From assembly GCA_964652205.1 (NCBI GenBank), contig CAZZAO010000007.1, positions 13,484 to 77,483 of the forward strand: a stretch of DNA of 64,000 nucleotides, in the 5' to 3' direction. A program made the position numbers and the translations under genes. The stretch comes from ZC4RG36 sp964652205. Its GTDB lineage: Bacteria > Chloroflexota > Anaerolineae > Aggregatilineales > Phototrophicaceae. Positions 25,185-34,501 of this stretch are shown here, piece after piece; within the stretch, counting starts at the first letter, position 1, and each line of letters starts with the position of its first letter. A model generated the notes under the pieces. The model saw only the letters and a program-made list of their open reading frames with translations, was not told the DNA's origin and ran no database searches.

Positions 25185-27638
25185 CTAGAGCGTGACGCGC
25201 TCGGCGGCTTCGTCTGACGACTGCCAGAAGATCGCGTTGGTAATCAGCTTGAAACTGTGGTTCCAGATGCCCCGGAATCCGGGCCGGACGCCGATAACTG
25301 TCACCGAGCCAGCGCCATAGCGCGCGGCGGCGACGGCGATCCCGCCTTCGTCGAGGTTGAAATGCTCGGCGTGTACGACGATGTGCATCGTCGGGTCATA
25401 GTCGGCGTGGTCGTACTGAGCGACGGTGGTGACGCCGGAACCCGCATGGAAGATCGGCCCGCCGGGGACGCTGCTCAGGTTCTCGGTCTGGTAGTGCGCC
25501 GGGAACTGGTGCGCCTGCCACGAGCCGTCCTCGGCGCTGTAGCCGTCGAGGCCGTAAGTCAGCGGGTTGGCCGGGTCGTTGATCCGCAGGATGACGCGCG
25601 CCGAGCCGAGGCTGTGATGGGCAATGCTCAGGTCGATCAACCCGGCGTAGTCGCCGGTCGCCAGCAGGCCGCCGCCAGAGCCGAGGCCGACATAAGCGCC
25701 GCCAGCCTGCACGAACGAACGAATGGCCTCAACGCCTTCGCGCCCGATTCCGTCCGGCGCGCCGGGCGTGTCCCACGTTTCGCGGCCTGAATCCTGCCAG
25801 CCATCGACGATTTCATTCGCTGCGCCGTCCGGCACGATCAGCGTCTCGACGTCCGCCAGCGCGTCCGGGCGTACCTGCGGCCCGAACAGCGGCTTGAAGG
25901 CGAATTCGAGCTGCTCCATCGCGTACCACAGCTCGGCTTTCGGCGCGGAGTCGGGCCGGTCAACGCCCTGACCGAGATAGACGGCGAGGCCGGGCTGATG
26001 CAGTTGGCGCGCCTCGATGGCGGCCCCGGCGGGAACCGCGCTCAACCTGAGCGCCAGCCCGCGCCCGAAGGTGCGGAGCATATCGGCGGTCAATCCCTGA
26101 ATGATGAAGCTGCCACGAGCGATTTCCGCGCCGTCGATAGTGAGCGGTTCGGCCAGCCAGTAGGTCGGCAGGCCGAGCGCCCACAGCCGGTTGAGCAGGC
26201 GGACGCCGTCAGGCGTGTTCGGCACGACGACGTTGGCCGTGGACGCTCCGGCGGGAAATGGCGCAGTCGGCACAGGCGCTTCACTGACCGGCGTCAGCGT
26301 CGCGCTGCGATAGGCTGCCTGCTGGTCGTCCGGCAGCAGCGACAGCCGGGCCGACTTCAGGCCGAGGATCGGCGCGAGCGCCATGTGCATCGAGAAGGCA
26401 GGAGAGAGGATTTCGCGGATGATCCGGTTTTCGGCCTGCGCCAGCGGCACGATGTAGCTATCGGCGGTCTGATAAACGCGGATGTCGAGCTTGATGAGCA
26501 CGTCAACCAGTTTGCTCAGGGCTGCCGGGTCAGTCTGGTTTCTGGGAATAATATAGGCGTCATCGCCCGCCGCCTCGATGTCTCCGAGCGCATTGCCGTA
26601 AATGAGGTCGACAATCTCGCTCGACAGGCGGGCCGTCTCGCCGAGCAGCGCCATACCCGCTGTGTATTTCTGGTTCAGCCGGTCTTCCCAGGTCTGCGCG
26701 CCCGGCGAGCGTGAGCTTTCGGTGATGACCGCCGGGACGCCGTGGAAACCGAAGGTCGAAATGGCGTTGCCCGACGCGAACCACTGCGGCTGATCGGTCG
26801 ATTGCCCCGGCATCGGATAGCCGAACATATCGCCGCGCAGGTAGTTGTAGCCGTGGTTATCCCACTCGTGGATGATCGCCAGCGACAGGTAATGAACAAT
26901 CGATTGCAGGTTGTCGGGGATGTCGCCGCCGTTGGCGTTGCCGAAGGCGGGCGCCCAGCAGACTTCCGGCGTGTGGACGTGGAGCAGATAGCCGTCCTCA
27001 TGGACATCGTAAGCGCTGATCGGATGCCAGTTGCGGTAGAGCGTGGCGACGGCCTCGCCTTCCGGTTGCGTCAGGTGGAGCAGGTCGCGGTTGACGTAGA
27101 AACCGTAGGCGTCGCCAGCGTTCGGGCCGTCGTCGCCGAGCCGGTTGATACTCCAGCGCTTGAGCGCGGCTTCGCGCCCGTCCGGGTTCGCCAGCGGATA
27201 GATGACGACGATCAGTTTCGACAGGATGTTGGCGACCTGATGATCGTTCTGCCACGCCAGCCGTTCAGCCAGCAGCAGCAGCCCTTCGAGGTGCGCCGCT
27301 TCGTGGCCGAAGGTGTGAGCCAGCACCAGCGCCGGATAGCGCATGTCAGGCGGAAGGCTCGGCTTCTCGGCGATGCTCGATGCGCCGATAGCCGTATGCG
27401 TGACCTGCGGACGTTCGGCCTGCGCGGCCAGCGCGCGGAATTCTTCCAGACGGGGGATCACGGTCTCGTCGGCGATGATGATGCTGTGCAGGCCCCGGCC
27501 TTCGTTGGATGTGCCGATAGTCTCGATTTTGACACGCTTGCTCGCACTGAGCAGGCGCAGCCGCTCAACGTAGCCGTCGTAGTTCAATAGCTGGTCTGGC
27601 GACGGCTGGATCGCTTCTCTGGGAAAGTTGTTAGTCAC
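25185..27638 (-). CDS. M14-family zinc carboxypeptidase-like protein (first of tandem pair)
   Basis: The 817-residue protein shows HTFGHEAAHLEGLLLLAERL, YPLANPDGREAALKRW and SAYDVHEDGYLLHVHTPEVC, which match the M14 zinc and substrate regions. The C-terminal part again has an amidotransferase-like segment (TLIVPDGAANEIVDGW, GIGREGVEAIRSFVQAGGAY). Start is GTG with GGAG upstream. It begins 12 bases after the stop of the upstream permease gene, so it is in the transporter operon. The tandem arrangement suggests duplicated enzymes with different peptide preference, which is inference. Confidence 0.86.
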   Translation of the reverse strand: MTNNFPREAIQPSPDQLLNYDGYVERLRLLSASKRVKIETIGTSNEGRGLHSIIIADETVIPRLEEFRALAAQAERPQVTHTAIGASSIAEKPSLPPDMRYPALVLAHTFGHEAAHLEGLLLLAERLAWQNDHQVANILSKLIVVIYPLANPDGREAALKRWSINRLGDDGPNAGDAYGFYVNRDLLHLTQPEGEAVATLYRNWHPISAYDVHEDGYLLHVHTPEVCWAPAFGNANGGDIPDNLQSIVHYLSLAIIHEWDNHGYNYLRGDMFGYPMPGQSTDQPQWFASGNAISTFGFHGVPAVITESSRSPGAQTWEDRLNQKYTAGMALLGETARLSSEIVDLIYGNALGDIEAAGDDAYIIPRNQTDPAALSKLVDVLIKLDIRVYQTADSYIVPLAQAENRIIREILSPAFSMHMALAPILGLKSARLSLLPDDQQAAYRSATLTPVSEAPVPTAPFPAGASTANVVVPNTPDGVRLLNRLWALGLPTYWLAEPLTIDGAEIARGSFIIQGLTADMLRTFGRGLALRLSAVPAGAAIEARQLHQPGLAVYLGQGVDRPDSAPKAELWYAMEQLEFAFKPLFGPQVRPDALADVETLIVPDGAANEIVDGWQDSGRETWDTPGAPDGIGREGVEAIRSFVQAGGAYVGLGSGGGLLATGDYAGLIDLSIAHHSLGSARVILRINDPANPLTYGLDGYSAEDGSWQAHQFPAHYQTENLSSVPGGPIFHAGSGVTTVAQYDHADYDPTMHIVVHAEHFNLDEGGIAVAAARYGAGSVTVIGVRPGFRGIWNHSFKLITNAIFWQSSDEAAERVTL

Positions 27639-27650
27639 AATCGCTCCGAA

Positions 27651-28547
27651 TCACTTGCTACGAGGGTCGAGGGCATCGCGCAGGCCGTCCCCGACGAAAT
27701 TGATGCTCAAAACGGCCAGGAAAATTAGCGCGCCGGGCGTGAATGGCAGCCAGGTCGCGGACTGAAGCTGGTTCTGGGCCAGGTACAACATACTGCCCCA
27801 GCTCGGGATGGGGACCTGAATGCCGAGGCCGAGGTAACTCAGTGCCGACTCGAACAGGATGGCGCGGGCCATGCCGAGCGTGACGACGACGATGATCGTG
27901 CCGACGATGTTGGGCAGGATGTGGCGCACGATCAGACGCAGGTTGACCGCGCCGAGGCTGCGCGCCGCCGTGACAAATTCCTGTTCCTTATAGCTCAGGA
28001 ATGAGGCACGGACGAGCCGCGCTAGACCCATCCAACTGACGATGCCAATCGTGATGGCGACGCTGGCGAGCGTCTGGCCGAGCGCGGACACGGCGATCAT
28101 CGCCAGCACGATAGGCGGAAAGATGAACATCAGGTCGGTCAGGCGCATCAGGGCGTTGTCGATGACGCCGCCGTAGAACCCGGCGAGACTGCCAATCGTC
28201 ACGCCGACCAGCAGCGAGACGACCATCGACAGCGCGGCAATCGACAGTGAAACCTGCCCGCCGAGCATGACGCGCTCAAGCTGGTCACGTCCGAGGTCGT
28301 CGGTTCCGAACAGGTGCAGCGCCGAGGGCGGCTGAAGCCGGTCGCGCATATTGATCCTGAAGGCGTCATAGGGCGTCAGGTGAGTGGCAAGCGCTGCCGA
28401 CAGGATCAGGGCGATCAGGACGACGATGCCGATCACGGCCAGACGGTGGCGCAGAAATTTGCGCAGCGCCAGATGGCGCCGCTGTAAATGGCTGCTCTCC
28501 TCGACCGAATCGAGCCGCGTGACGCGGGCGGTAGCGCTGTTAGTCAT
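27651..28547 (-). CDS. Peptide/nickel-type ABC transporter permease, DppC-like
   Basis: The 298-residue protein has six hydrophobic segments and the permease cytoplasmic loop (EFVTAARSLGAVNLRLIVRHILP, EAA-like). The N-terminal region (RKFLRHRLAVIGIVVLIALI) and LTPYDAFRINMRDRLQPPSA are typical of DppC/OppC. It overlaps the stop of the partner permease gene by 8 bases. Only the two permeases and the binding protein are present, so the ATPases must be encoded elsewhere. Confidence 0.92.
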   Translation of the reverse strand: MTNSATARVTRLDSVEESSHLQRRHLALRKFLRHRLAVIGIVVLIALILSAALATHLTPYDAFRINMRDRLQPPSALHLFGTDDLGRDQLERVMLGGQVSLSIAALSMVVSLLVGVTIGSLAGFYGGVIDNALMRLTDLMFIFPPIVLAMIAVSALGQTLASVAITIGIVSWMGLARLVRASFLSYKEQEFVTAARSLGAVNLRLIVRHILPNIVGTIIVVVTLGMARAILFESALSYLGLGIQVPIPSWGSMLYLAQNQLQSATWLPFTPGALIFLAVLSINFVGDGLRDALDPRSK

Positions 28548-29490
28548 AGCTGATCCGAGGGTCTGCCAGCCCGTAGAGCAGGTCAGCCAGCAGGTTGGCG
28601 ACCAGCACGGCCACGGCGACCAGCATCGTGATGCTCATCATCAACGGGTAATCGTGTTCGGTGGCGGATTTCCAGAGCAGGCGTCCCATCCCCGGCCACG
28701 AGAAGATACTTTCCGAGACGACGAACCCGCTGATCATCCACGGAATTTGCAGCGCCATAATCGTAATCAGCGGGATGAGCGCGTTACGCAGCGCATGGCG
28801 CGCCAGCACGACGCGCGTCATCAGCCCTTTGGAATAGGCCGTGCGAATGTAGTCCTGATTGAGGACTTCGAGCACGCTGGAGCGGACATAGCGCGTGTAT
28901 TCCCCGGCCAGCGGGAACGACACCGCCAGCACCGGCAAAATCAGGTAGCGCAGCCGGTCGGCGACCGAAAAGGGCGCGGTCGGCGTGTACATGCCGCCGC
29001 CGGGCAGCCAGTTCAGCTTGACGGAAAAGATCAGAATGAGAATCAGGCCGAAGAAAAAGACCGGCATCGACAGACCGACGAAGGAGATACTGGTCAGCGC
29101 CATATCGATCACCGAATACTGCTTGACCGCGCTGATGACGCCGAGGACCAGCCCGATGCCCAGACCGACGACGATGCTCGCGCCGATCAGCAGCAGCGTT
29201 GGCGGGAGCGCGGTGAAAATCAGCTCCTTGACGTTCTGCTGACTGATGAGCGTTTTGCCCCAGTCGCCGACGATGAAGCGCTCCAGCCAGGAGAGGTATT
29301 GAACATAAAGAGGCCGGTTAAGGCCAAGCTGCTCCTGAATCCGCGCCAGGTCTGCGCCGGAGCCGGTGCTCGGCCCATAGGCGCCCATGACCCCACCCGG
29401 CATCAACTGGATGATGATGAAGGTCAGCACGCTGACGCCGAGCAGCAGCGGAATAGCCTGTAGGATGCGCCGTAGAATATAGGTTTGCAC
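28540..29490 (-). CDS. Peptide/nickel-type ABC transporter permease, DppB-like
   Basis: About 316 residues beginning YILRRILQAIPLLLGVSVLT, as in DppB/OppB. The EAA-like loop is DYIRTAYSKGLMTRVVLARH. Six hydrophobic segments. I chose the GTG at 29490, with AGGA 7 bases upstream. It pairs with the DppC-like permease to form the channel that takes peptides delivered by the binding protein encoded upstream. Confidence 0.92.
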   Translation of the reverse strand: MQTYILRRILQAIPLLLGVSVLTFIIIQLMPGGVMGAYGPSTGSGADLARIQEQLGLNRPLYVQYLSWLERFIVGDWGKTLISQQNVKELIFTALPPTLLLIGASIVVGLGIGLVLGVISAVKQYSVIDMALTSISFVGLSMPVFFFGLILILIFSVKLNWLPGGGMYTPTAPFSVADRLRYLILPVLAVSFPLAGEYTRYVRSSVLEVLNQDYIRTAYSKGLMTRVVLARHALRNALIPLITIMALQIPWMISGFVVSESIFSWPGMGRLLWKSATEHDYPLMMSITMLVAVAVLVANLLADLLYGLADPRISYD

Positions 29491-29639
29491 AGGTGATCCT
29501 CGCTGCACTCATTCTCGATCCGTCACGGTTTCCTCTGAGGCCGCTCGGAAACGAACGGGCGCAGAGTCGGTCGGCTTTGACCAGCGCCATGCGCGAGCAG
29601 CACCGTTGAAGGGAGAATGAACCTGACAATCAGACTTCT

Positions 29640-29673
29640 CAGGTTTCCCTGTTCCTGCGAACAGGGAAACCTG
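29640..29673. promoter_or_regulatory. Perfect 15-base intercistronic stem-loop
   Basis: CAGGTTTCCCTGTTC and its exact complement enclose a CTGC loop between the binding-protein and permease genes. There is no T run, so it more likely stabilises the upstream message or limits read-through than ends it completely. Confidence 0.65.
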
Positions 29674-29694
29674 ACGAAGTGAACGACCTACATG

Positions 29695-29736
29695 CCCTCT
29701 CCCCTCTCCCGGTAGGAGAGGGCAGAGGTGAGGGGA
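29695..29736. repeat. Dispersed GC-rich palindromic repeat
   Basis: CCCTCTCCCCTCTCCCGG and AGGAGAGGGCAGAGGTGAGG form an imperfect palindrome just after the binding-protein gene (minus strand). Confidence 0.65.
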
Positions 29737-29741
29737 CTACG

Positions 29742-31433
29742 TTAGGATGCCGCCGGGATGAACCAGTCCGCCGCGTAGGTGAACGGGTATTCCCAGTAGT
29801 TGGGGCCAGCAGCGGGCATGTAGCCGCCGAGCTGTTTGGTGTTGATGGCCGAGATGCGCGGCTGCTGATAGAGCGGAATCGTGACGAGATCGTTGTGCAT
29901 AATCAGCGCCGCTTCACGATAGAGCGCCTTACGCTTCTCGAAGTCGAGTTCGTGCGTGGCGGCGTCGAGCGCCTTCTCGAACTCAGGGTTGCAGTAGCGG
30001 CTGATGTTCCAGAAGTTCGGGTTCTGCTCGCTTGGCATCTGGTCGCAGCGGTAGAACTGGTTATAACCGGCAATCGGGTCGAGGTTGAAGCCGGTTCCCC
30101 ACGCCTGCACGTCGGCCACGCCGTTACGGACGCCGCCGCCGCCGGGCGCCCAGGCCATCCAGCGAACATTCGGGTCGGGCGTCAGCAGTTCGACTTCGAC
30201 GCCGATATTGCCCCATTCCTGCTGGAGAAGCTGCATGTAGAGCAGGCGATACTTGGCGGTCGAACCCATCAGGGTGATGTGCATCCGCAGACCGTCTTTA
30301 CTGCGAACGCCATCCGAGCCGACGACCCAGCCCGCTTCGTCGAGCATGGCTTTGGCCTTGTCGGGGTTGTACTCGCTCAGAGGAATGTCGGGATTGAAGC
30401 CCCAGCCCGCCGGGACGTTCGACTCGATAACCTTGTCCAGGCCGCCGAGGATGCTATCGACAATTTCCTGCTTGGGGGTCGCCAACTCAAGCGCCTGACG
30501 CACCTTGAGGTCGCCGACAATCGGGTTCTTGTAGGCCGGGTCGCCCTGATGCTCACCGGTCGATGGCGACAGGTTGAACGGCAGTTCTTCGAGGCCGCCG
30601 CCGTATTCCATGTACAGGAACAGGTCGGGCGTGTCCTTGATCTCGGTCGCGTCCAGTTCGGAGATGCCGTAAGCCAGCGCGAAGTCTCCGCCGACGAAGC
30701 GCGATTTGAGGGCTTCGCGGTCAGTCACCCACAGCACGACGATCTTATCGAGCAGCGGCTTGCCTTCCTGCCAGTAGTACGGGTTCTTGCACCAGGTGAA
30801 ATGGTCGTTGGGGATGCTCTCGCAGACGTAGAACGGGCCGGTGCCGATGGGCATCTTGTTCCACGGGTTGTCGTTCCAGTTCTCGCCCTTATCCAGAATG
30901 TGCTTCGGGACGACGAACCACGGAATGCTCATCCAGCCGCCGTAGAAATCCTTATAGTGGAAAATGGCAGTCAGGCTGTCCTTGCACTCGACGCTGGTGA
31001 TCTGGTCGAAGCCTGCGCGGGTGGTGACGATGTTATTGGTGTTCTGCACGGCGCTGACGGTGAAGGCCACGTCGTCGCAGGTGAAGGGTTCGCCGTCGGC
31101 CCACTTAACGCCGGAGCGCAGCTTGAAGGTGATGTCCTTGCCATCGGCTGACATCAGCCCGTTGTCGAGCGTCGGGACTTCGGTCGTCAGGATCGGGTGC
31201 GGGTCGCCATTGGCGTCGAAGGAGATCAGGCGCTCCAGCACGGGGGAGACGTAGGACTGGAAAGTTTCGCCGCCATCCATGTAGGGATTGAAGACATCGC
31301 GGGTTTCCCACATGGCAATCGTTAAAGTGCCACCCTGGGGAGTGTCCTGCGCTGTCGCCGGGACAGCAGCGAATACCGTAAACACGAGGGCGAAGAGCGC
31401 GAGCAGACCGAAATGGGGCAGATGCTTATTCAT
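29742..31433 (-). CDS. ABC transporter substrate-binding protein, family 5 (peptide type)
   Basis: The 563-residue protein has a signal peptide (FGLLALFALVFTVFAAVPAT, cut near AQD). The family 5 body is recognisable in VLERLISFDANGDPHPILTT, ITFKLRSGVKWADGEPFTCD and MHNDLVTIPLYQQPRISAIN. The signal peptide has no lipobox Cys. Family members bind oligopeptides, dipeptides or nickel. The peptidases encoded downstream argue for peptides. It is first in the operon, with a stem-loop after it that may keep its level above the permeases. Confidence 0.92.
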   Translation of the reverse strand: MNKHLPHFGLLALFALVFTVFAAVPATAQDTPQGGTLTIAMWETRDVFNPYMDGGETFQSYVSPVLERLISFDANGDPHPILTTEVPTLDNGLMSADGKDITFKLRSGVKWADGEPFTCDDVAFTVSAVQNTNNIVTTRAGFDQITSVECKDSLTAIFHYKDFYGGWMSIPWFVVPKHILDKGENWNDNPWNKMPIGTGPFYVCESIPNDHFTWCKNPYYWQEGKPLLDKIVVLWVTDREALKSRFVGGDFALAYGISELDATEIKDTPDLFLYMEYGGGLEELPFNLSPSTGEHQGDPAYKNPIVGDLKVRQALELATPKQEIVDSILGGLDKVIESNVPAGWGFNPDIPLSEYNPDKAKAMLDEAGWVVGSDGVRSKDGLRMHITLMGSTAKYRLLYMQLLQQEWGNIGVEVELLTPDPNVRWMAWAPGGGGVRNGVADVQAWGTGFNLDPIAGYNQFYRCDQMPSEQNPNFWNISRYCNPEFEKALDAATHELDFEKRKALYREAALIMHNDLVTIPLYQQPRISAINTKQLGGYMPAAGPNYWEYPFTYAADWFIPAAS

Positions 31434-31571
31434 GGAACAGTCCCTTTTGCAAATGTGACACTGACAGAGAGTGATATTCGCGGCGCTGTACTTGGCTTAT
31501 CCCTTTCTCTCCTGTGATAGATGGCGAAACCAGATGACAGGGTGACGGCTTTTATCGGCGCACAGTTTGCG

Positions 31572-32126
31572 CTATGGATAGAGTTCCGGGTCATACTCGT
31601 TAATCATGATGGCGAGGCCATCGGGGTCGCGCAGCATCAGTGAGCGCCCGTAGGCTTCATCGGTGATTTCGTTATTGACGATAATTCCCTGATCGGTCAG
31701 GTGCTTGATGATCTCCTCAAGCGGTATCGGGCTGACGAGCGAGAGGTGAACTTTCTCGCCGCGCGCGAACGGGTCGGCCACCTGAAGGCCGAGGCGCGCG
31801 TCGCCCACTTCCAGTTCTGACCACAGGGTTCCCTGTTTCGTCGGTTTGAGGCCGAGCGCGCGGTAAAAGCGCAGCGCGTCACTCATGACCGTCGGGTAGA
31901 TGAGCGCCAGAAGCTGCCAGTTGGCGCTTGCCTGGCTGGTTTTGGGCGTTTCCTGCGCTTCCGCGCCCGTTTCGCCCATTTCCTTCAGGTCAAGATTGCG
32001 GATATAGGCCGTCAGCGCCTCTTCGACAAACGTCGAGAGCGATAGTTCCTGATCGACGGCTTTATGCTTGATGAGCCGGATCAGTTCTGGCGGCAGATAG
32101 ATGTTGAACTGTTGTTTACGAATCAT
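31572..32126 (-). CDS. Ribbon-helix-helix domain fused to a VOC/glyoxalase-like domain
   Basis: The 184-residue protein begins with an RHH module (FNIYLPPELIRLIKHKAVDQ, then LSTFVEEALTAYIRNL). A short linker leads to a VOC module (about 70-184: LIYPTVMSDALRFYRALGLK, VHLSLVSPIPLEEIIKHLTD, GRSLMLRDPDGLAIMINEYD). RHH modules bind operators, while VOC modules bind small ligands or metals, so this may be a one-component sensor. It may instead be an enzyme with a dimerising tail. A perfect ATGCTAGCAT palindrome precedes the start codon. The RHH-VOC pairing is unusual in my experience. Confidence 0.75.
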   Translation of the reverse strand: MIRKQQFNIYLPPELIRLIKHKAVDQELSLSTFVEEALTAYIRNLDLKEMGETGAEAQETPKTSQASANWQLLALIYPTVMSDALRFYRALGLKPTKQGTLWSELEVGDARLGLQVADPFARGEKVHLSLVSPIPLEEIIKHLTDQGIIVNNEITDEAYGRSLMLRDPDGLAIMINEYDPELYP

Positions 32127-32132
32127 GATAGT

Positions 32133-32142
32133 ATGCTAGCAT
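32133..32142. promoter_or_regulatory. ATGCTAGCAT palindrome before the RHH-VOC gene
   Basis: A perfect 10-base palindrome lies 6 bases upstream of the start codon and between the AGGAG box and the ATG. Wider CATGAT...ATCATG arms flank it. This placement fits autorepression by the RHH domain. Confidence 0.45.
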
Positions 32143-32372
32143 CTCCTAAAAATCATGTCAAGCAATCGCCACAAACTGGCAATCTGGCTGACATGCGCGA
32201 GCGGAAATCGGACTGAATCATGACCAAACATACCACGTGACTTCATTATTAGCCAGAGAGATAACTGGCTGCGCTGGCGGCGCTGTCGCGGGGTAGTTTC
32301 GGCTGCGCTTGACAACCTGCCATAATCTCTCGATGCTTGACGTGCCTTATCGCCCTCTGCGGAGACTGGCCC

Positions 32373-33647
32373 ATGCGTGTGACGCTTCTGACGATTGGTT
32401 CGCGCGGCGACGTTCAGCCGTATATCGCGCTGGCGCTGGCGCTCAAGGCAGCAGGCCACAGCGTCCTGCTGGCGACACACCGCGAGTTTGAGCAGATGGC
32501 GCGCGAGCGCGGGCTGGATTTCGCCCCGGTCAGCGGCAGCCCGCAGGAACTGCTCGGAACCGCCGATGGACAGGCGTGGCTCGAATCGGGCAGCAATCCG
32601 CTTCAGTTCGTCCGCATGCTGCACCGTCTGGCTGAAGCCTTCATGGCCGACCTGGTACAGGACGGCCTGAACGCGACTGACAGGGCCGACGCGCTGATCG
32701 TCTCGACGCTCGGCCTGTTTGTCGGTCAGATGCTGGCTGATAAGCGTAATCTGCCGCTGATTCCCGCGCCGCTCCAGCCGCTCCAGCCGAACTGGGCGCT
32801 GCCGACGAGCATGTTTCCGCCGTTGTTCGCCCGGACGCCGCTGGCCGCGCCCTACAATCGCGCCAGCTATTTTCTCGGTCGCCATCTGATGTGGTGGCTG
32901 TTCGGCGGCGTGACCAATCACCTGCGCCGCGATCAGCTTGGACTCAGGACGACGACCTCGCGCGAATGGATGCTGCCGCCGGGACAGACCGTGCTCTATG
33001 GCTTCAGCCAGTCCGTCGTCCCCAAACCGGCACAGTGGGGGCCGAACGCGCATGTTTGCGGCTACTGGTTCCTCGACGCGCTCCCTGATTTCACGCCGCC
33101 GCCCGCGCTGGTCGGCTTTTTGGGCGCTGGCCCGCCGCCCGTTTATGTCGGTTTCGGCAGCATGAAGAACCGTGACCCGCAGGCCGCGACCGCGCTGGTG
33201 CTCGACGCGCTCAAACGCGCCGGGCAGCGCGGGATTCTGCTGACTGGCTGGGGCGGGCTGACGAGCGCTGATCTGCCGGAGACGGTCTATCAGCTTGACG
33301 CAATTCCGCATGACTGGCTGTTTCCGCAGATGGCGGCAGTCGTCCATCACGGCGGCATCGGCACGACGGCGGCGGGCTTGCGCGCGGGCGTGCCGTCGAT
33401 CCTGACGCCGTTCTTCGCCGATCAGCCGTTGTGGGGCAGCATCGTCTATCGGCTCGGTGTCGGGCCAAAGCCGATTCCGAACGCTCGCTTGACCGCCGAT
33501 AAGCTGGCTCGCGCCATCGAGCAGGCGGTCAGCGATCCGGGGATGCGCGTCCGCGCGGCGGCGCTCGGCGCGAAACTCCGCTCCGAAGATGGAACAGGCG
33601 TCGCGGTCAGGGCGTTTGAGGCGTCCCTCGCCCCTGACCGCTGGTGA
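32373..33647 (+). CDS. UGT-like glycosyltransferase (GT1, sterol glucosyltransferase type)
   Basis: About 424 residues. The N-terminal MRVTLLTIGSRGDVQPYIAL is typical of GT28/GT1 enzymes that act on sterols, antibiotics or lipids. The donor-binding region reads VVHHGGIGTTAAGLRAGVPS then FFADQPLWGSIVYRLGVGP. I chose the ATG at 32373 with GGAG 9 bases before it. The acceptor is unknown, but lipid-like substrates are common in this group. Its 3' end overlaps the convergent isomerase gene by 41 bases. Confidence 0.9.
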   Translation: MRVTLLTIGSRGDVQPYIALALALKAAGHSVLLATHREFEQMARERGLDFAPVSGSPQELLGTADGQAWLESGSNPLQFVRMLHRLAEAFMADLVQDGLNATDRADALIVSTLGLFVGQMLADKRNLPLIPAPLQPLQPNWALPTSMFPPLFARTPLAAPYNRASYFLGRHLMWWLFGGVTNHLRRDQLGLRTTTSREWMLPPGQTVLYGFSQSVVPKPAQWGPNAHVCGYWFLDALPDFTPPPALVGFLGAGPPPVYVGFGSMKNRDPQAATALVLDALKRAGQRGILLTGWGGLTSADLPETVYQLDAIPHDWLFPQMAAVVHHGGIGTTAAGLRAGVPSILTPFFADQPLWGSIVYRLGVGPKPIPNARLTADKLARAIEQAVSDPGMRVRAAALGAKLRSEDGTGVAVRAFEASLAPDRW

Positions 33648-34488
33648 GAGTTTTCAGATTCTCCCGGCAAAAGGCCAGACTGTCGGCCATGTTGCGGCGC
33701 ACCATGTAGGGTTCCTTGAACGAGAGCGAATGCGGGTTCAATTCGAGGCTGATCGTCCCGGTGTAGGAGTCGGCGGCGAGCGCGCGCAGGAAGGCTTTCA
33801 GATTGAGCTTGCCCTTGCGCGGCAGTTGATGTTCGTAGCCGTCGTAATTGCTCAGATGGACGTGGCAGACGCGGCCTTCAGCCGCGCGGTAGGCGTCGAG
33901 CGGGTCGATCTTCTTCGTCCCCCAGTGTGTCGTGTCGAGCGTCAGCCAGGGCGCGACCCGGCTCCACGTCTCGACTTCGTTGTACCAGGTGAAATCGACG
34001 ACCAGCGGGCCGATCTTCTGGTTGGGCATGTTCTCGACGCCAATCCTGACCTTCGTTTTCGCCTGCACCTTCGCCAGGTCATGCTCGATCCAGCCGCGCA
34101 GCGGGTTATCCCACTCGCGCCACGGCAAACGCCAGGTTTTCCCGCGAAAGGCGAAAGTTGCCAGCTCGCGGCGGCGCGGCAGATGCACCACAATCGACTG
34201 CGCGCCGAGCTTTTCGGCGAGTTCCAGCGTATAGCCGACGCGCTTGATCTCATCCTGAGGGTCGCGCCAGCCGGGCGTGCGCGGGCTGAAGGGCGTGTGC
34301 AGCACGCGAATTGGCAGCTTGAACTGCTTGCTCAGGGTGTGCAGATAAACCGGATCGCGCGAGCTGAAGCGGTCGTCGCACATCACCTCGACACCGTCAT
34401 AGCCTGCTTCGGCGGCCAGCGCGAAGGTCTGCGACAGGTCGAACACGTACAGCGAGCCGGTCGAAAACAGGACAGGAATCTCCGCCAT
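33607..34488 (-). CDS. Sugar phosphate isomerase/epimerase-like TIM-barrel protein
   Basis: The 293-residue protein has the xylose-isomerase-like barrel pattern: FALAAEAGYDGVEVMCDDRF, then AQSIVVHLPRR, RIGVENMPNQ, LTLDTTHWG, VCHVHLSNYDGYEHQL and TISLELNPHSL. The Glu, Asp and His residues at strand ends fit metal binding. The substrate is unknown. The ATG at 34488 is used. The longer frame overlaps the NhaA gene. It follows nhaA by 13 bases on the same strand. Confidence 0.82.
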   Translation of the reverse strand: MAEIPVLFSTGSLYVFDLSQTFALAAEAGYDGVEVMCDDRFSSRDPVYLHTLSKQFKLPIRVLHTPFSPRTPGWRDPQDEIKRVGYTLELAEKLGAQSIVVHLPRRRELATFAFRGKTWRLPWREWDNPLRGWIEHDLAKVQAKTKVRIGVENMPNQKIGPLVVDFTWYNEVETWSRVAPWLTLDTTHWGTKKIDPLDAYRAAEGRVCHVHLSNYDGYEHQLPRKGKLNLKAFLRALAADSYTGTISLELNPHSLSFKEPYMVRRNMADSLAFCRENLKTLTSGQGRGTPQTP

Positions 34489-34501
34489 CTGGCGCTGCTC
34501 C

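Noticed and set aside
23662..25188. Long open frame opposite the M14 gene
   Set aside because: It is the antisense of a clear peptidase, rich in Arg and without motifs; such frames are common at this GC content.
28384..29463. 359-codon frame opposite the DppB permease
   Set aside because: Gln/Arg/Asp-rich antisense product of a well-conserved permease.
32309..32326. TTGACA and CATAAT as a promoter of the glycosyltransferase
   Set aside because: The hexamers are only 6 bases apart, too close for one promoter.
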